Assembly (NCBI RefSeq): GCF_030499515.1
Contig: NZ_JASTWJ010000001.1
Span: 2,460,001-2,524,000, forward strand
Source: Streptomyces sp. DT2A-34
GTDB lineage: Bacteria; Actinomycetota; Actinomycetes; Streptomycetales; Streptomycetaceae
DNA: 64,000 nt
Reading direction: 5' to 3'
A program made the translations under genes and the position numbers. Positions 63,583-64,000 of the stretch are shown piece by piece (the stretch's first letter is position 1; each line of letters opens with the position of its first letter). The notes below the pieces were generated by a model. It worked only from the letters and a program-made list of their open reading frames with translations, had not been told where the DNA came from and did not search any database.

Positions 63583-63975
63583 TCAGCCAAAGTCGGCGGC
63601 CAAGCTGTAATTCTGCCCACCCGCTTCCGTGCTCGTGCTGCCCGATGCGGCAGATCCGCCACCGGTTTCTCCGCCGCCCCCGGCAAAGAACTCTCCGATC
63701 CGGCGATCGGTCTCCGCGTAGTTCTCCGCGGTCTTTCGCACTCCGCCCTGGATCGCGTCAGTGAGCTTCGAGAGCTGCTGAATTCCGTACTTCCACGCAT
63801 CGCGGAACTCGCCACAGCGTTCCTCAAGGTCGGCATGACCGATTTCACGAACGGACGCCTGCTCCATCTTGTAACCGGCAGACTTCATCTCAGAGGCACA
63901 GTCCTCCAAATGTCCAGCGAGCCGGCTGAGCTGCTGGACGTCCACGCGAAACGTCCCAGGAAGTGACTCGGGCAT
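63583..63975 (-). CDS. WXG100-like T7SS partner protein, 130 aa
   Basis: Two helices surround EERCGEFRDAWKYGIQQLSK, and NYAETDRRI fits the YxxxD export signal. A Gly/Ser/Thr-rich tail ends in SLAADFG. It lies 88 bases upstream of the WXG effector-type gene and is probably its partner. The tail ending DFG recalls those at 38592 (NEFG) and 51249 (DDFG). The first 25 bases beyond the start codon are the only upstream sequence in the window. Confidence 0.78.
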   Translation of the reverse strand: MPESLPGTFRVDVQQLSRLAGHLEDCASEMKSAGYKMEQASVREIGHADLEERCGEFRDAWKYGIQQLSKLTDAIQGGVRKTAENYAETDRRIGEFFAGGGGETGGGSAASGSTSTEAGGQNYSLAADFG

Positions 63976-64000
63976 TATCCGCCGTCCTCGGTTGCTTGAG

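Overview
The window is high-GC actinobacterial chromosome, almost certainly Streptomyces. The left end (RNase J, dapA, thyX, dapB, an M16 peptidase, pnp, rpsO) reads as a conserved Streptomyces core block. Codon third positions are almost all G/C, GTG and TTG starts are common, and many genes have a -10-like TAnnnT box directly against the start codon. This identification rests on recognising proteins and gene order, not on a database search.

Layout. (1) 1-8.8 kb: housekeeping genes, mostly on the minus strand: lysine/diaminopimelate synthesis (dapA, dapB), FAD-dependent thymidylate synthase, RNA decay (RNase J, PNPase), ribosomal protein S15, and a few small membrane proteins. (2) 9-14.7 kb: the divergent type VII secretion (T7SS/ESX) core genes eccD and eccC. 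(3) 14.8-28.6 kb: a T7SS effector island. It holds a small WXG100-like partner, a 1738-residue polymorphic toxin with a papain-like domain and a C-terminal deaminase-like domain, then a run of probable immunity or accessory genes (HEAT-like, P-loop, YrhB/deaminase-like/SUKH-4 fusion, stand-alone YrhB-like). (4) 28.7-34.3 kb: a second, decayed copy of the same module. The toxin copy has lost its start, carries frameshifts, and is cut off where it meets a fragment of an LD-carboxypeptidase gene and an IS21 istB remnant. A SUKH-4 gene survives beside it. (5) 34.3-49 kb: further T7SS-associated membrane proteins, a toxin-less homologue of the effector N-terminus with its partner, a beta-propeller/metallopeptidase pair, and a decayed HxlR/NmrA gene pair. 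(6) 49-64 kb: three more WXG100-type partner/effector sets. One is an ADP-ribosyltransferase toxin in an operon whose four genes all overlap by 1-4 bases, ending in a probable immunity gene.

How it fits together. EccC (ATPase) and EccD (membrane channel) would export WXG100-type partner/effector pairs. Each effector has a helical N-terminal targeting domain and, where complete, a C-terminal toxin. Neighbouring SUKH-4, YrhB-like and unnamed genes are the best immunity candidates. Several single-pass or double-pass membrane families recur across the island and may be envelope accessories of the system. Frameshifts and truncations cluster in the accessory genes and none were noticed in the core genes, as expected for a fast-turnover toxin locus. 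Sequencing error cannot be excluded for the single-base cases.
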